From Gammaproteobacteria bacterium (lineage in GTDB: Bacteria; Pseudomonadota; Gammaproteobacteria; Eutrophobiales; Eutrophobiaceae), in NCBI GenBank assembly GCA_018676275.1, contig JABHFC010000098.1:1-40161 (forward strand): DNA of 40,161 nucleotides, read 5' to 3'. Below the pieces are notes generated by a model, which was not told where the DNA came from, searched no databases, and worked only from the letters and a program-made list of their open reading frames with translations. The position numbers were made by a program, and so were the translations under genes. Positions 31,448 to 40,161 of this stretch are shown in pieces (position 1 is the first letter of the stretch; each line of letters opens with the position of its first letter).

Positions 31448-33646
31448 ATGCACATACTGAACATAGCCTTGCCAGTACCTCTTCGCCGAAGCTTTGACTA
31501 TGCACCTGGTAATAATATTGCGATCGAAAGTCTAAAACCCGGCATGCGTATTCTTGTTCCTTTTGGAAAAGGAAAAGAAAGAGTTGGTATGCTAATAGGG
31601 ATATCTAATCACACTAATGTTGTAGCAAATAAAATAAAGAAAATTTCATCCGTCATCGATCAGATACCCATCCTGTCAAAATCGGATCTTAAACTTTTGC
31701 AATGGACAGCAGATTATTACCACCACCCCATCGGCGAAGTTATTTTCAATACACTTCCAGCCTTCCTTAAGCGGGGCAAACCAGCCGAATCGAAAAAAGT
31801 CTATTATTGGTGCTTATCCGAAACAGGGAAAAACTTTGATCCGCAAACGCTAAAGCGGGCACCCAAACAAATTGCCCTGCTCAATTTACTGGCATCACAT
31901 CCACACGGACTTGCCCTGGCCGAAATCGAATCGCAACTCCTGCACGCACGCACACCCTTACAGGCTCTACATAATAAAGGTCTGATTGAAAAAATTGAGT
32001 CCTCGTCTGGTCCAGGCACTCCTACCACAGACAAGGTCGAAATAAAGCTTAACAATGAGCAAAGGCAGGCAAGTAAGCAGGTTATTCGCTCGCTCTCTTC
32101 GAAGTCGGTATTTTTACTTGATGGTGTTACCGGAAGCGGTAAAACAGAAGTCTATATTGAGATCATGCAGGCAGTTATTGCCGAGGGAAAACAAATCCTC
32201 ATCCTTTCACCTGAGATTGGCCTGGCACCTCAACTCATCGACAGGATCACATCTCGATTACAAACAAATGTAGCGGTTTTGCATTCCGGTCTTTCCGATA
32301 GTGAGAGATTACAGGCCTGGGTAGACGCAAAAACCGGTAAGGCCTCCATAATAATCGGTACTCGATCTGCAATATGGACACCATTAAAAAATCCCGGCCT
32401 TTTCATTGTTGACGAAGAACATGACCTGTCTTACAAACAGCAAGACGGACTCAGATATTCAGCCAGAGATGTTGCCATCATGCGAGGTCAGCTAAGTAAG
32501 TCACCGGTTTTACTTGGCTCAGCAACACCTTCTGCAGAGTCCCTGCAAAATGTTCAACTCGAAAAATTCTCCTTACTTACCCTGAACAAACGTGCCGGCG
32601 AAGCAAACACCCCTTCGATCGAGATCATTGATTTGCGTAATCGGGCAATGCAAGGATCTGTGTCGCAAACACTGATACACGCTATCAAGAAAGAACTGTC
32701 TGAAAAAAATCAGGTGATGCTATTTCTTAATCGTCGAGGCTATTCCCCCACAATAATGTGCCATCATTGTGGCTGGATTGCAGATTGTGATCGCTGTGAT
32801 ATGCATATGACATATCATAAACGTCGCAATACCTTGTCGTGTCATCACTGTGATCATCAAATTGCTTTACCCAATAATTGTCCGGAGTGTAATGGTGAGC
32901 AATTACTGGAACTTGGACATGGCACAGAGCGTCTAACGGAAACACTAACGGAGTGTTTTCCAAAAGCCAGAGTATTAAGAATTGATCGGGACAGTACCCG
33001 TCGTAAGGGTTCAATGGAGCTTATGATTAATAGCATCAATGCTGGCGATGCTGATATTCTAATTGGCACACAAATGCTGGCAAAAGGTCATCATTTCCCG
33101 AAACTGACCTTAGTTGGAATCATTGATGCCGATGGTGGCCTGTGTAGTACAGATTTCCGTGCCAGTGAACGCATGGCACAACTATTTGTTCAGGTAAGTG
33201 GGCGCGCAGGCCGCGCGAATAAGCCTGGTACTGTTATGGTTCAAACTCACTTTCCTGATCATCCACTACTCAAGTCTTTAATAAGTAATGGATACAGGGA
33301 ATTTGCTAATGTGTTATTGCAAGAGCGTGAACAGGCAAACTTGCCACCGTTCAGTTACCTGGCACTACTACGTTCAGAGGCTCACCACCAGCATCAGACC
33401 AGGGAATTCCTGCAAAAGGCAAGTGTCCTGCTTAATCAACAGGGGCGGCAGATGGAAATTTTTGGGCCTGTACCTGCCCCAATGGAAAAAAGAGCTGGCA
33501 AAATTCGTATGCAACTACTAGTACAATCAAATAACCGCAGTTTATTGAGACAGGCTATGCACACCTGGAGTATGGCAATCGAAAAATTACCAGCGGCGAA
33601 AAAAGTCAGATGGTCTCTGGATATAGACCCACAGGACATGATGTGA
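31448..33646 (+). CDS. priA: Primosomal protein N' (replication restart helicase)
   Basis: Walker A GVTGSGKTEVY, DEEH box, zinc-binding CHHC/CDRC/CHHC/CPEC cluster, IGTQMLAKGHHFPKLTLVGIIDAD. Confidence 0.97.
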   Translation: MHILNIALPVPLRRSFDYAPGNNIAIESLKPGMRILVPFGKGKERVGMLIGISNHTNVVANKIKKISSVIDQIPILSKSDLKLLQWTADYYHHPIGEVIFNTLPAFLKRGKPAESKKVYYWCLSETGKNFDPQTLKRAPKQIALLNLLASHPHGLALAEIESQLLHARTPLQALHNKGLIEKIESSSGPGTPTTDKVEIKLNNEQRQASKQVIRSLSSKSVFLLDGVTGSGKTEVYIEIMQAVIAEGKQILILSPEIGLAPQLIDRITSRLQTNVAVLHSGLSDSERLQAWVDAKTGKASIIIGTRSAIWTPLKNPGLFIVDEEHDLSYKQQDGLRYSARDVAIMRGQLSKSPVLLGSATPSAESLQNVQLEKFSLLTLNKRAGEANTPSIEIIDLRNRAMQGSVSQTLIHAIKKELSEKNQVMLFLNRRGYSPTIMCHHCGWIADCDRCDMHMTYHKRRNTLSCHHCDHQIALPNNCPECNGEQLLELGHGTERLTETLTECFPKARVLRIDRDSTRRKGSMELMINSINAGDADILIGTQMLAKGHHFPKLTLVGIIDADGGLCSTDFRASERMAQLFVQVSGRAGRANKPGTVMVQTHFPDHPLLKSLISNGYREFANVLLQEREQANLPPFSYLALLRSEAHHQHQTREFLQKASVLLNQQGRQMEIFGPVPAPMEKRAGKIRMQLLVQSNNRSLLRQAMHTWSMAIEKLPAAKKVRWSLDIDPQDMM

Positions 33647-33717
33647 AGCTCATAAGTAAACACTTCACACTTCCATTTTATCTTCAGCTATTACAAACTA
33701 CATGAGTTAAAGCGAAA

Positions 33718-34359
33718 TTGGATGCACATGTGAAATTATTTATAGCTGTTTTCCTGCTGATCATAACAACTTCAGTTGCGGCACTGGATGTCAGGATTAC
33801 CAATGATCTCGAATCAGTCGAGGTAAGACACAAGGGACAGAAAGTTCTTATCCAGAGAATTCAGGATATTGATAATACCGTAGACCCCGCCTATGCACGC
33901 ACATCGAGAAGATGTCCGCCTTTTTGTGTTCAGCCTGCCAGCATTGCGGATGGAGTGGAAACCATCGCTGAAATTGAGGTCCTGGATTACCTTAAAAAAA
34001 GCAGCGAAGGTGACGATTCTATACTGGTCATTGACTCGCGCACACCAGACTGGCTGCTTAACGGCACCATTCCCGGTAGTGTAAATATTCCATGGACCTT
34101 ACTTAATCCAGAGTCCGGTGCAGACCCATTTGAAATTGCCGATATTCTGGAAAATAGATTCGGAGCTCGTTCGCAGGAAGGACTGTGGGATTTTTCCTCA
34201 GCCAAAACCCTGGTTCTTTTCTGCAATGGTATCTGGTGTGGACAGTCGCCATCGAACATACGTACCCTGCTACGCTTCGGCTACCCGCCAACTAAACTGA
34301 AATGGTATAGAGGTGGCATACAAAACTGGGAAAATCTTGGCTTAACCACTGTAGAATAG
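33718..34359 (+). CDS. Exported rhodanese-like domain protein
   Basis: Signal-peptide-like N terminus (KLFIAVFLLIITTSVAALD), rhodanese fold (ILVIDSRTPDWLLNGTIPGSVNIPW), active-site Cys loop FCNGIWCGQS. Start could be TTG 33718 or GTG 33730. Confidence 0.85.
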   Translation: MDAHVKLFIAVFLLIITTSVAALDVRITNDLESVEVRHKGQKVLIQRIQDIDNTVDPAYARTSRRCPPFCVQPASIADGVETIAEIEVLDYLKKSSEGDDSILVIDSRTPDWLLNGTIPGSVNIPWTLLNPESGADPFEIADILENRFGARSQEGLWDFSSAKTLVLFCNGIWCGQSPSNIRTLLRFGYPPTKLKWYRGGIQNWENLGLTTVE

Positions 34360-34397
34360 CTGCCTTCCATTAATACAGTATCAAATGCGATCGAACT

Positions 34398-34961
34398 ATG
34401 CCTCGCGATTATAAAAATACGAAAAAAAGCGCTCCGAATAAAAAGGAGTCAAAACTCAGCAGCCTGTTGACCTTTCTCAGTGGTTTATCTCTGGGTTTAC
34501 TGGTCGCGGTATTCGTATTTTTCTATGGTGATAACCTGGCTAGTTACTTTCAGATACAAAGGCATGTTGCGATACAAAGCAATAATGATTCTACAAAAAT
34601 GGAAGAGAATACGACCGCTATCCCGGAACCTACTTTTGAGTTCTATAATATTTTGCCCAATAAAGAAGTAGATATATCGGCCTGGGTTACCAAAGAAACA
34701 GAAAAGGAAAATACCAGTCCATCAGATGAAGAAGGAAATTACATTCTACAGGTAGGCTCCTTTAAGCAATATAAAGCTGCCGATCAGGTCAAAGCCAGGC
34801 TGGCTTTGTTAGGCTTCCAGGCTCATATTGAAACCGGCGTAATCAATGGGGAAGGTACTTATCGTGTTCGCATAGGGCCTTATAAAACACGAACAAAGTT
34901 AAGAGAAGCTCGTGAACGTTTGCTAGCGAATAATCTGGATTTTATCCAAATGCGCCTGTAG
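34398..34961 (+). CDS. SPOR domain membrane protein, FtsN-like
   Basis: Basic N terminus, one TM (LLTFLSGLSLGLLVAVFVFFYG), C-terminal SPOR YILQVGSFKQYKAADQVKARLALLGFQAHIETG...YRVRIGPYKTRTKLREA. Confidence 0.9.
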   Translation: MPRDYKNTKKSAPNKKESKLSSLLTFLSGLSLGLLVAVFVFFYGDNLASYFQIQRHVAIQSNNDSTKMEENTTAIPEPTFEFYNILPNKEVDISAWVTKETEKENTSPSDEEGNYILQVGSFKQYKAADQVKARLALLGFQAHIETGVINGEGTYRVRIGPYKTRTKLREARERLLANNLDFIQMRL

Positions 34962-34989
34962 GCGAAAATTGCTACAAGCTTTTACCGAT

Positions 34990-35232
34990 TTATAAAGCCT
35001 TATGGGAACCGTCACACTGCGGTTGATTTGCTGTCTTTTTACACCCACATAGATAGGCGCTTCCGGTTTTATCGGCAGTATAAGATAGCGGCACAAAACT
35101 TGTACCCTGATGAGAACCATCACAAAAAGGTTGTTTGCTGCTACGACCACAAGTACACCAATGGTAAGTTTTACCTTCTACCACTTCCACTTGATAAGGT
35201 GCTTTTTGCGCAACAATTGCTTCCTCACTCAT
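34990..35232 (-). CDS. Dual CDGSH iron-sulfur domain protein
   Basis: Two motifs: CTCGRSSKQPFCDGSH and CGCKKTANQPQCDGSH. Confidence 0.95.
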   Translation of the reverse strand: MSEEAIVAQKAPYQVEVVEGKTYHWCTCGRSSKQPFCDGSHQGTSFVPLSYTADKTGSAYLCGCKKTANQPQCDGSHKAL

Positions 35233-35337
35233 GATTTTATTCCCCTGTTAATTATCAGAACCCCAAGTTGGATTCGGAATTAGAACGCATAATATACGCT
35301 GCGTCTAACGAAACCCTGAGAATTAGTATAATTGAAA

Positions 35338-35411
35338 TGGAGCGGGTGATGGGAATCGAACCCACATTCTTAGCTTGGGAAGCTAATGTTCTGCCATTGA
35401 ACTACACCCGC
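35338..35411 (-). tRNA. tRNA-Gly (anticodon CCC), CCA encoded
   Basis: Reverse complement GCGGGTGTAGTTCAATGGCAGAACATTAGCTTCCCAAGCTAATGTTC... with acceptor GCGGGTG/CACCCGC, anticodon stem TTAGC/GCTAA and loop TTCCCAA, T-loop GGTTCGATTCC-type, and genomic TCCA at the 3' end. Confidence 0.95.
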
Positions 35412-35609
35412 AATATCCGCTAAAACTCTAATGCTTTTTCTATAGCAGTCAACCGATGTCTATAGTGATTACTTAAGTTAAGCGAGAATGTTATTTATTT
35501 CGTTAGGGATAAATTGGTGTAAAATCACTCTGATCATGTCCCAGGTAGACGTCTGGAGTGTGATATATACAGTCAAACCCATAAAACAATACTATAATCA
35601 AAGGGTTAA

Positions 35610-35666
35610 ATGAAAAGCACACAAGCCTCAAAAGCCCTGGTTCTGCAATGGATGGCAAACGTATGA
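35610..35666 (+). CDS. Possible 18-aa leader peptide MKSTQASKALVLQWMANV
   Basis: AAGGG upstream of ATG at 35610; stop TGA overlaps the in-frame ATG (35663) of the receiver gene as ATGA. Too short for coding statistics. Confidence 0.3.
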   Translation: MKSTQASKALVLQWMANV

Positions 35667-36052
35667 CGGGGAATTCACCTACTATTGTTGTAGTAGATGA
35701 CAGTCCTACTGTTAAGGCCCTGTTTGAGCGCGGCATTATTGACTGCCAGATCGAATTAAAAGTATTTAGATCTGCTGACAATGCCTGGACTTATCTTGAA
35801 GCTATAAGCCCAGCCTTGTTATTCCTTAACATAAAAATGCCCGGTAAGGATGGACTGACTTTTCTTAAGGAATTGAGACATTTACCGCTTCACAAAGAAA
35901 CATCTGTTGTTATGATAAGCTCAAAGGATTACGCTCAAGATCGCTCGGTGGCAGAAAAGCTAGGTGCGTTAGAGTTTATTACCAAGCCAATGCCGATACA
36001 GGTGATTACAGATGTCATACACAAATATTTACAACCTACTAAGACAACATAG
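35648..36052 (+). CDS. Stand-alone receiver-domain protein with Asn at the phosphoacceptor position
   Basis: IVVVDDSPTVKALF (acidic pair), ALLFLNIKMPGKDG (Asn for Asp), VVMISSKD, FITKPMP (conserved Lys). The start may be 35648 or 35663. Confidence 0.9.
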   Translation: MDGKRMTGNSPTIVVVDDSPTVKALFERGIIDCQIELKVFRSADNAWTYLEAISPALLFLNIKMPGKDGLTFLKELRHLPLHKETSVVMISSKDYAQDRSVAEKLGALEFITKPMPIQVITDVIHKYLQPTKTT

Positions 36053-36064
36053 CGAATTTTCCCT

Positions 36065-36979
36065 ATGAGTGATGCATATCTCCGTTTTTGGGGTGTGCGT
36101 GGTTCATATTCCGCTCCTTTCGAATCACATCTTGGTGTAGGTGGTAACACCTCTTGCGTTGAAGTCCGGGTTGATGACCAGATAGTTATCTGTGATGCAG
36201 GGACCGGCATCATTCCATTAGGAAATGAATTGATGGCGCAAAGTAAGATCCGCAACTTACTTGTTATCCTGACTCATTATCATTGGGATCATATTTGTGG
36301 TTTACCATTTTTCGTGCCCGCTTTTGTTCCTGACTGGAATATAGATTTTTTTGGTCCTGGTCAATGCGATGATGAAATCAAGGAACATGTCTCCGCACAA
36401 ATGCAGGCACCTTATTTTCCTGTAGGTACTGAAACCTGGCTAGCGAACGTAAATTACCTGAAACCAACTAAAAATCAGGAAATAGCCCAGGGACCGATTT
36501 CCTTTGAATATCACAACGTTCATCACCCTGGCACTACCTACGGTTATCGAATTAAGGCCATGGGTAAATCAATTCTTTATATTTCCGATAATGAATGTTC
36601 GTACCTGGGTAAATCTATTGATCGAAAGTCTGATGAATTGACAGAGGAAGAGAAGCAGCTATATGAAGAAATGAAAAAGGAAGAACATTTGGCGGAAATT
36701 GAAATGGTAAAAGATGCAGACATACTAATTCATGACGCTCAATATACGCCGGAAGATTATGAGAAAAAACGGGGATGGGGTCATTCCTGTTACATTGATA
36801 CTGTAAATATTGCTATTGAAGCGGGAGTTAAAGAACTTTACCTTTATCATCACGATCCAAACTATGATGATGATGCAATGGAAAAAATTCACCAACATTC
36901 ATTGAGCATTATCGAAGAAAAAAATTCCTCATTAAAATGTTTCATAGCCCGAGAAGGCCTGATAGTAGATCTCTCCTGA
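36065..36979 (+). CDS. MBL-fold metallo-hydrolase
   Basis: HYHWDH metal-binding motif, plus further His/Asp ligands (HNVHHPG, YISDNE, HDAQYTPEDY, GHSCY, YHHDP). Confidence 0.92.
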   Translation: MSDAYLRFWGVRGSYSAPFESHLGVGGNTSCVEVRVDDQIVICDAGTGIIPLGNELMAQSKIRNLLVILTHYHWDHICGLPFFVPAFVPDWNIDFFGPGQCDDEIKEHVSAQMQAPYFPVGTETWLANVNYLKPTKNQEIAQGPISFEYHNVHHPGTTYGYRIKAMGKSILYISDNECSYLGKSIDRKSDELTEEEKQLYEEMKKEEHLAEIEMVKDADILIHDAQYTPEDYEKKRGWGHSCYIDTVNIAIEAGVKELYLYHHDPNYDDDAMEKIHQHSLSIIEEKNSSLKCFIAREGLIVDLS

Positions 36980-37100
36980 TTGCTTATATTTCATTAGCAG
37001 TCACATTATGTATTAACACAATATCAATAGCATTGGCTCGCTTATACCTGATGACATTTCAATTTCAGGCAACGAGCAGTATTTTGGAAAAAATAAAGTA

Positions 37101-37787
37101 GTGGATAATGAAAAAACCCAGCGTCCAGTCCGAAGTTATGTCCTCAGGCAGGGCAGGCTGACTTCAGGTCAGGCATATGCACTGGAAAATTACTGGAGCC
37201 TATATGGCATTGAGTTTTCAAAAGCGAAGTTAGATCTGGATGTCGTATACGGTCGTAGTTCACCGAAGATCCTCGATATTGGCGTTGGTATGGGCAATAC
37301 CAGTGTCAGCCTGGCTTTGGCTCATCCAGAAAATGATTATCTTGCAGTAGAGGTACATCAACCCGGCGTAGGTAGTCTGCTCAGACTAATTCAGGAAGAA
37401 GGCATCAAAAATCTCCGTGTAATTTGTCATGATGTTGTAGAAGTACTATCACAGCAAATACCTGAGCGAAGTATTGATCAGGTATATATTTTTTTTCCTG
37501 ATCCCTGGCCAAAGAAACGGCATCATAAAAGAAGATTGATTAGCTCTGATTTTTTATCATTACTCATTCCGAAGTTGACATCACATGCCCGGATATTTAT
37601 TGCAACCGACTGGCAGGACCTGGCAGAACATGTAATAAAAGTTTGTGATAGTCACCCTGGCCTTATTAATCTCGCCGGAAAGGGAAATGCGGTTCCTCGA
37701 CCCACATGGCGACCATTAACGAAATTTGAACAACGCGGAAAACGATTGCAGCACCCGGTTTGGGATTTTATTTACGCACTTTCCTGA
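37101..37787 (+). CDS. trmB: tRNA (guanine-N7-)-methyltransferase
   Basis: LDIGVGMGNTSVSLA, DQVYIFFPDPWPKKRHHKRRL; GTG start. Confidence 0.96.
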   Translation: MDNEKTQRPVRSYVLRQGRLTSGQAYALENYWSLYGIEFSKAKLDLDVVYGRSSPKILDIGVGMGNTSVSLALAHPENDYLAVEVHQPGVGSLLRLIQEEGIKNLRVICHDVVEVLSQQIPERSIDQVYIFFPDPWPKKRHHKRRLISSDFLSLLIPKLTSHARIFIATDWQDLAEHVIKVCDSHPGLINLAGKGNAVPRPTWRPLTKFEQRGKRLQHPVWDFIYALS

Positions 37788-38434
37788 CAGTATAAATCTT
37801 GAAAAGAAGTGATGGCCTGAAACTCTGCGGTATCACGCACCGGCGCTTGGCTACTGGGTTGAGCAATACTGAGTAGATGACGAATACCATGCCGCTGAGC
37901 CGATCTTAGTACCTGCAAATTATCATCTATAAGGACAGTTGTATCTTCTGCAAAACATAGTTCATCTGTCAATTTCTCCCAAAACAACACATCTTCTTTC
38001 GGAGAACCAAAGCTATGCGCATTAAACATATGATCAAAATGACATTCCAGTCCTGTTTGCTCCATCTTCAGGCTGATAAATTTTTCGTGCGAATTTGTTA
38101 CCAAAACAATATTCTTTTTAATAGACCCCAGGAATTCCAGAAACTCTTCAACATAGGGTCGCGGCTGAATTAAATGTTCGATACCCTTATTAATCTCGAA
38201 TACATCCATATCTAATTGCTCTGACCAGAAATCGAGGCAATACCAGGGCAAAGTTCCTTCTGTATTTTGAAAAATGGGTATGAGTTTCTTTTTTGCAGTC
38301 TCAACATCCATACCATTGCGTTCCCCCCACTTCAGTGGAAGCTGTACCTGCCAAAAATAATCGTCAAAATGCAAATCCAATAATGTACCATCCATGTCCA
38401 GCAATACTGTTTTTACATCATCCCAGTTAATCAT
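37772..38434 (-). CDS. yrfG: HAD-family GMP/IMP nucleotidase (YrfG-like)
   Basis: LLDMDGTLLDLHFDDYFW, VLVTNSHEKFISLK, DHMFNAHSFGSPKEDVLFWEKL, VLIDDNLQVLRSA. Confidence 0.9.
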   Translation of the reverse strand: MINWDDVKTVLLDMDGTLLDLHFDDYFWQVQLPLKWGERNGMDVETAKKKLIPIFQNTEGTLPWYCLDFWSEQLDMDVFEINKGIEHLIQPRPYVEEFLEFLGSIKKNIVLVTNSHEKFISLKMEQTGLECHFDHMFNAHSFGSPKEDVLFWEKLTDELCFAEDTTVLIDDNLQVLRSAQRHGIRHLLSIAQPSSQAPVRDTAEFQAITSFQDLYCQESA

Positions 38435-38508
38435 TATGAAAGATAAATAGACCCTAGTAATTTTTGATTATAAATTTAGCCTTAAGACCATTTTGTGAGG
38501 AGCACATT

Positions 38509-39318
38509 TTGAACACCGATTCACCTGAACTTCTGCCAGCGGTAATCAGTATCGCGGAAAATGCCGCCAACGAAATACTTGAAATTTATCAAAGTGATTT
38601 CTCTGTGGAAAACAAAGAGGACAACTCTCCTCTTACAGAAGCTGACATGGCTTCACACAAAATAATCATAGCAGGTTTGAGTAATCTAACACCTGATATC
38701 CCCATTCTTTCAGAAGAGTCTGCGTCAATTCCGTTTGAAACCCGACGAAACTGGCAGCGCTATTGGCTGATTGATCCTCTGGATGGCACTCGCGAATTCG
38801 TCAAACGCAACGGAGAATTTACGGTCAATATCGCCCTGATAGACAATCATCAGCCTGTCCTTGGAGTAGTGTATGTTCCTGTTAGCAGAGATTGTTATTT
38901 TTCAAGCAAAGGAAATGGGGCATACAAACAGGTCAATGGGGAGGCTGCTACGAAAATAAAAACTAAACCTTCTTCAGGTGAGACTTTTATTGTAGCCGGT
39001 AGTCGGTCCCACGGTAGTGAACAACAACAAAACTTTTTTACTGCATTGGGCGACGATGTCGAAGTCATTGCCATTGGCAGTTCTCTTAAACTTTGTCTTG
39101 TTGCTGAAGGCAAGGTTGATATATATCCCCGTTTCGGACCAACTTCAGAATGGGATACAGCCGCTGCCCATGCTGTTGTTTTGGAGGCCGGTGGTGTCGT
39201 CACTGATACTCAACTTAAGCCGCTCGAGTACAACCGGAAAGAATCAATTTTGAATCCGTATTTCCTGGTGATTGCTGATACGAATTTTAACTGGAAACCA
39301 TATCTGGAACAGGTTTAG
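38509..39318 (+). CDS. cysQ: 3'(2'),5'-bisphosphate nucleotidase
   Basis: LIDPLDGTREFVKRNGEFTVNIALI, SEWDTAAAHAVVLEAGGVVTD. TTG start at 38509 with GAGGAG upstream; the ORF track extends to 38464. Confidence 0.95.
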   Translation: MNTDSPELLPAVISIAENAANEILEIYQSDFSVENKEDNSPLTEADMASHKIIIAGLSNLTPDIPILSEESASIPFETRRNWQRYWLIDPLDGTREFVKRNGEFTVNIALIDNHQPVLGVVYVPVSRDCYFSSKGNGAYKQVNGEAATKIKTKPSSGETFIVAGSRSHGSEQQQNFFTALGDDVEVIAIGSSLKLCLVAEGKVDIYPRFGPTSEWDTAAAHAVVLEAGGVVTDTQLKPLEYNRKESILNPYFLVIADTNFNWKPYLEQV

Positions 39319-39361
39319 ACGATTCGTCTGCTTATTGTTGCTTACGATATTATGAAGAAGT

Positions 39362-40161
39362 ATGAATACGCTTAATCAAAGCAAATTACCAAATCCAGTC
39401 GATGCTGGATTTTATATGCCAGCTGAATGGGCCCGGCACACTTGTACCTGGATGGCATGGCCCTGTCGAGAAGGTTTGTGGAACGATGAACAGGCTACAA
39501 GACAAAGCTACGCCGATGTAGCCAATGCCATCGCCCGTTTTGAACCAGTGAAAATGCTTATGCAGTCCCGATATGTTGACGATGCACGTCATCTACTGGG
39601 AAAAAATATTGAGATTATTGAAATGGAAATCGATGACTCCTGGGCACGCGATACTGGTCCTAACTTCCTGGTTAATAATAAAGGTGAGTTAGCCGGTTCC
39701 TGCTGGACATTCAATGCATGGGGAAACAAGTATGAACCCTATGATCAGGACGCATTAATGGGTTCGAGAATTCTGGAACTGGAAGAAGCCAGGATATATA
39801 GATCCGAACTCATTGCTGAAGGAGGTGGCATTACAGTTGATGGTGAGGGAACCGTTATAACTACCGAGTGCTGCTTCCCGAATTCAAATCGCAATCCCGA
39901 TTGGTCAAGAGAGGAGATTGAAAACGAGTTATGTCGGACCCTGGGTGCTGAAAAAGTCATCTGGATACCCGGGGACGCGGAAGAAGTGGAAACCGATGGA
40001 CATATTGACCTTTCAGCGGCTTTTATTAAACCCGGCCTTGTTCTTTTAGAAATAGCTTCTGATCCATCTGATCCTCGTTATTATATTGGCCAACAACATA
40101 TCACCGCTTTAACTGATCAGGTCGATGCAAAGGGTCGTCCCCTGCAACTGGAATTCATTTC
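39362..40161 (+). CDS. aguA: Agmatine deiminase family protein, truncated at right window edge
   Basis: Manual translation from the ATG at 39362: MNTLNQSKLPNPVDAGFYMPAEWARHTCTWMAWP...DDSWARDTGPNFLVNN...AEGGGITVDGEGTVITTECCFPNSNRNPDWS...ETDGHIDLSAAFI; no stop before the window end. Confidence 0.93.
   Translation, partial: MNTLNQSKLPNPVDAGFYMPAEWARHTCTWMAWPCREGLWNDEQATRQSYADVANAIARFEPVKMLMQSRYVDDARHLLGKNIEIIEMEIDDSWARDTGPNFLVNNKGELAGSCWTFNAWGNKYEPYDQDALMGSRILELEEARIYRSELIAEGGGITVDGEGTVITTECCFPNSNRNPDWSREEIENELCRTLGAEKVIWIPGDAEEVETDGHIDLSAAFIKPGLVLLEIASDPSDPRYYIGQQHITALTDQVDAKGRPLQLEFI

Noticed and set aside
35570-35598. TATAAT at 35593-35598 as the receiver promoter
   Set aside because: No acceptable -35 at the right spacing, and it would start almost at the uORF ATG.
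35338-36979. tRNA-Gly-linked genomic island
   Set aside because: No integrase, direct repeat of the tRNA 3' end or mobile genes seen; flanking genes look chromosomal.
36980-37100. Terminator downstream of the MBL hydrolase
   Set aside because: The only stem seen (CCTGA...TCAGG) is 5 bp with a 13-nt loop and no T-run.

Overview
The window is a gammaproteobacterial-type chromosomal segment, densely coding, with mostly core genes. Left to right: (1) a tight minus-strand envelope/lipid-transport cluster: patatin-like phospholipase, then PqiA-PqiB-PqiC, a LolA-like periplasmic protein and an RND/MMPL transporter cut by the left edge; (2) an APC permease, a small membrane protein, a FetB-like permease and an 81-aa unknown; (3) gltB-gltD; (4) aroK-aroB-dgt followed by two tandem ExeA/DamX-like AAA ATPases, only one with a SPOR domain; (5) the type IV pilus operon pilMNOPQ, ending in a clear intrinsic terminator; (6) divergent PBP1A, a nucleotidyltransferase-like unknown, priA, a periplasmic rhodanese and a SPOR protein; (7) a dual-CDGSH protein and tRNA-Gly(CCC); (8) a degenerate receiver protein (phosphoacceptor Asp replaced by Asn) directly upstream of an MBL-fold hydrolase; (9) trmB, yrfG-like, cysQ and a truncated agmatine deiminase. 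I found no CRISPR array, transposon, prophage or rRNA. The best follow-up candidates are the pseudo-receiver/MBL pair with its possible 18-aa leader peptide, the five-gene overlapping Pqi-LolA-like-MMPL operon, the tandem AAA pair, and the structured leader upstream of gltB. All function assignments come from motif and family recognition by eye; no database search was run.
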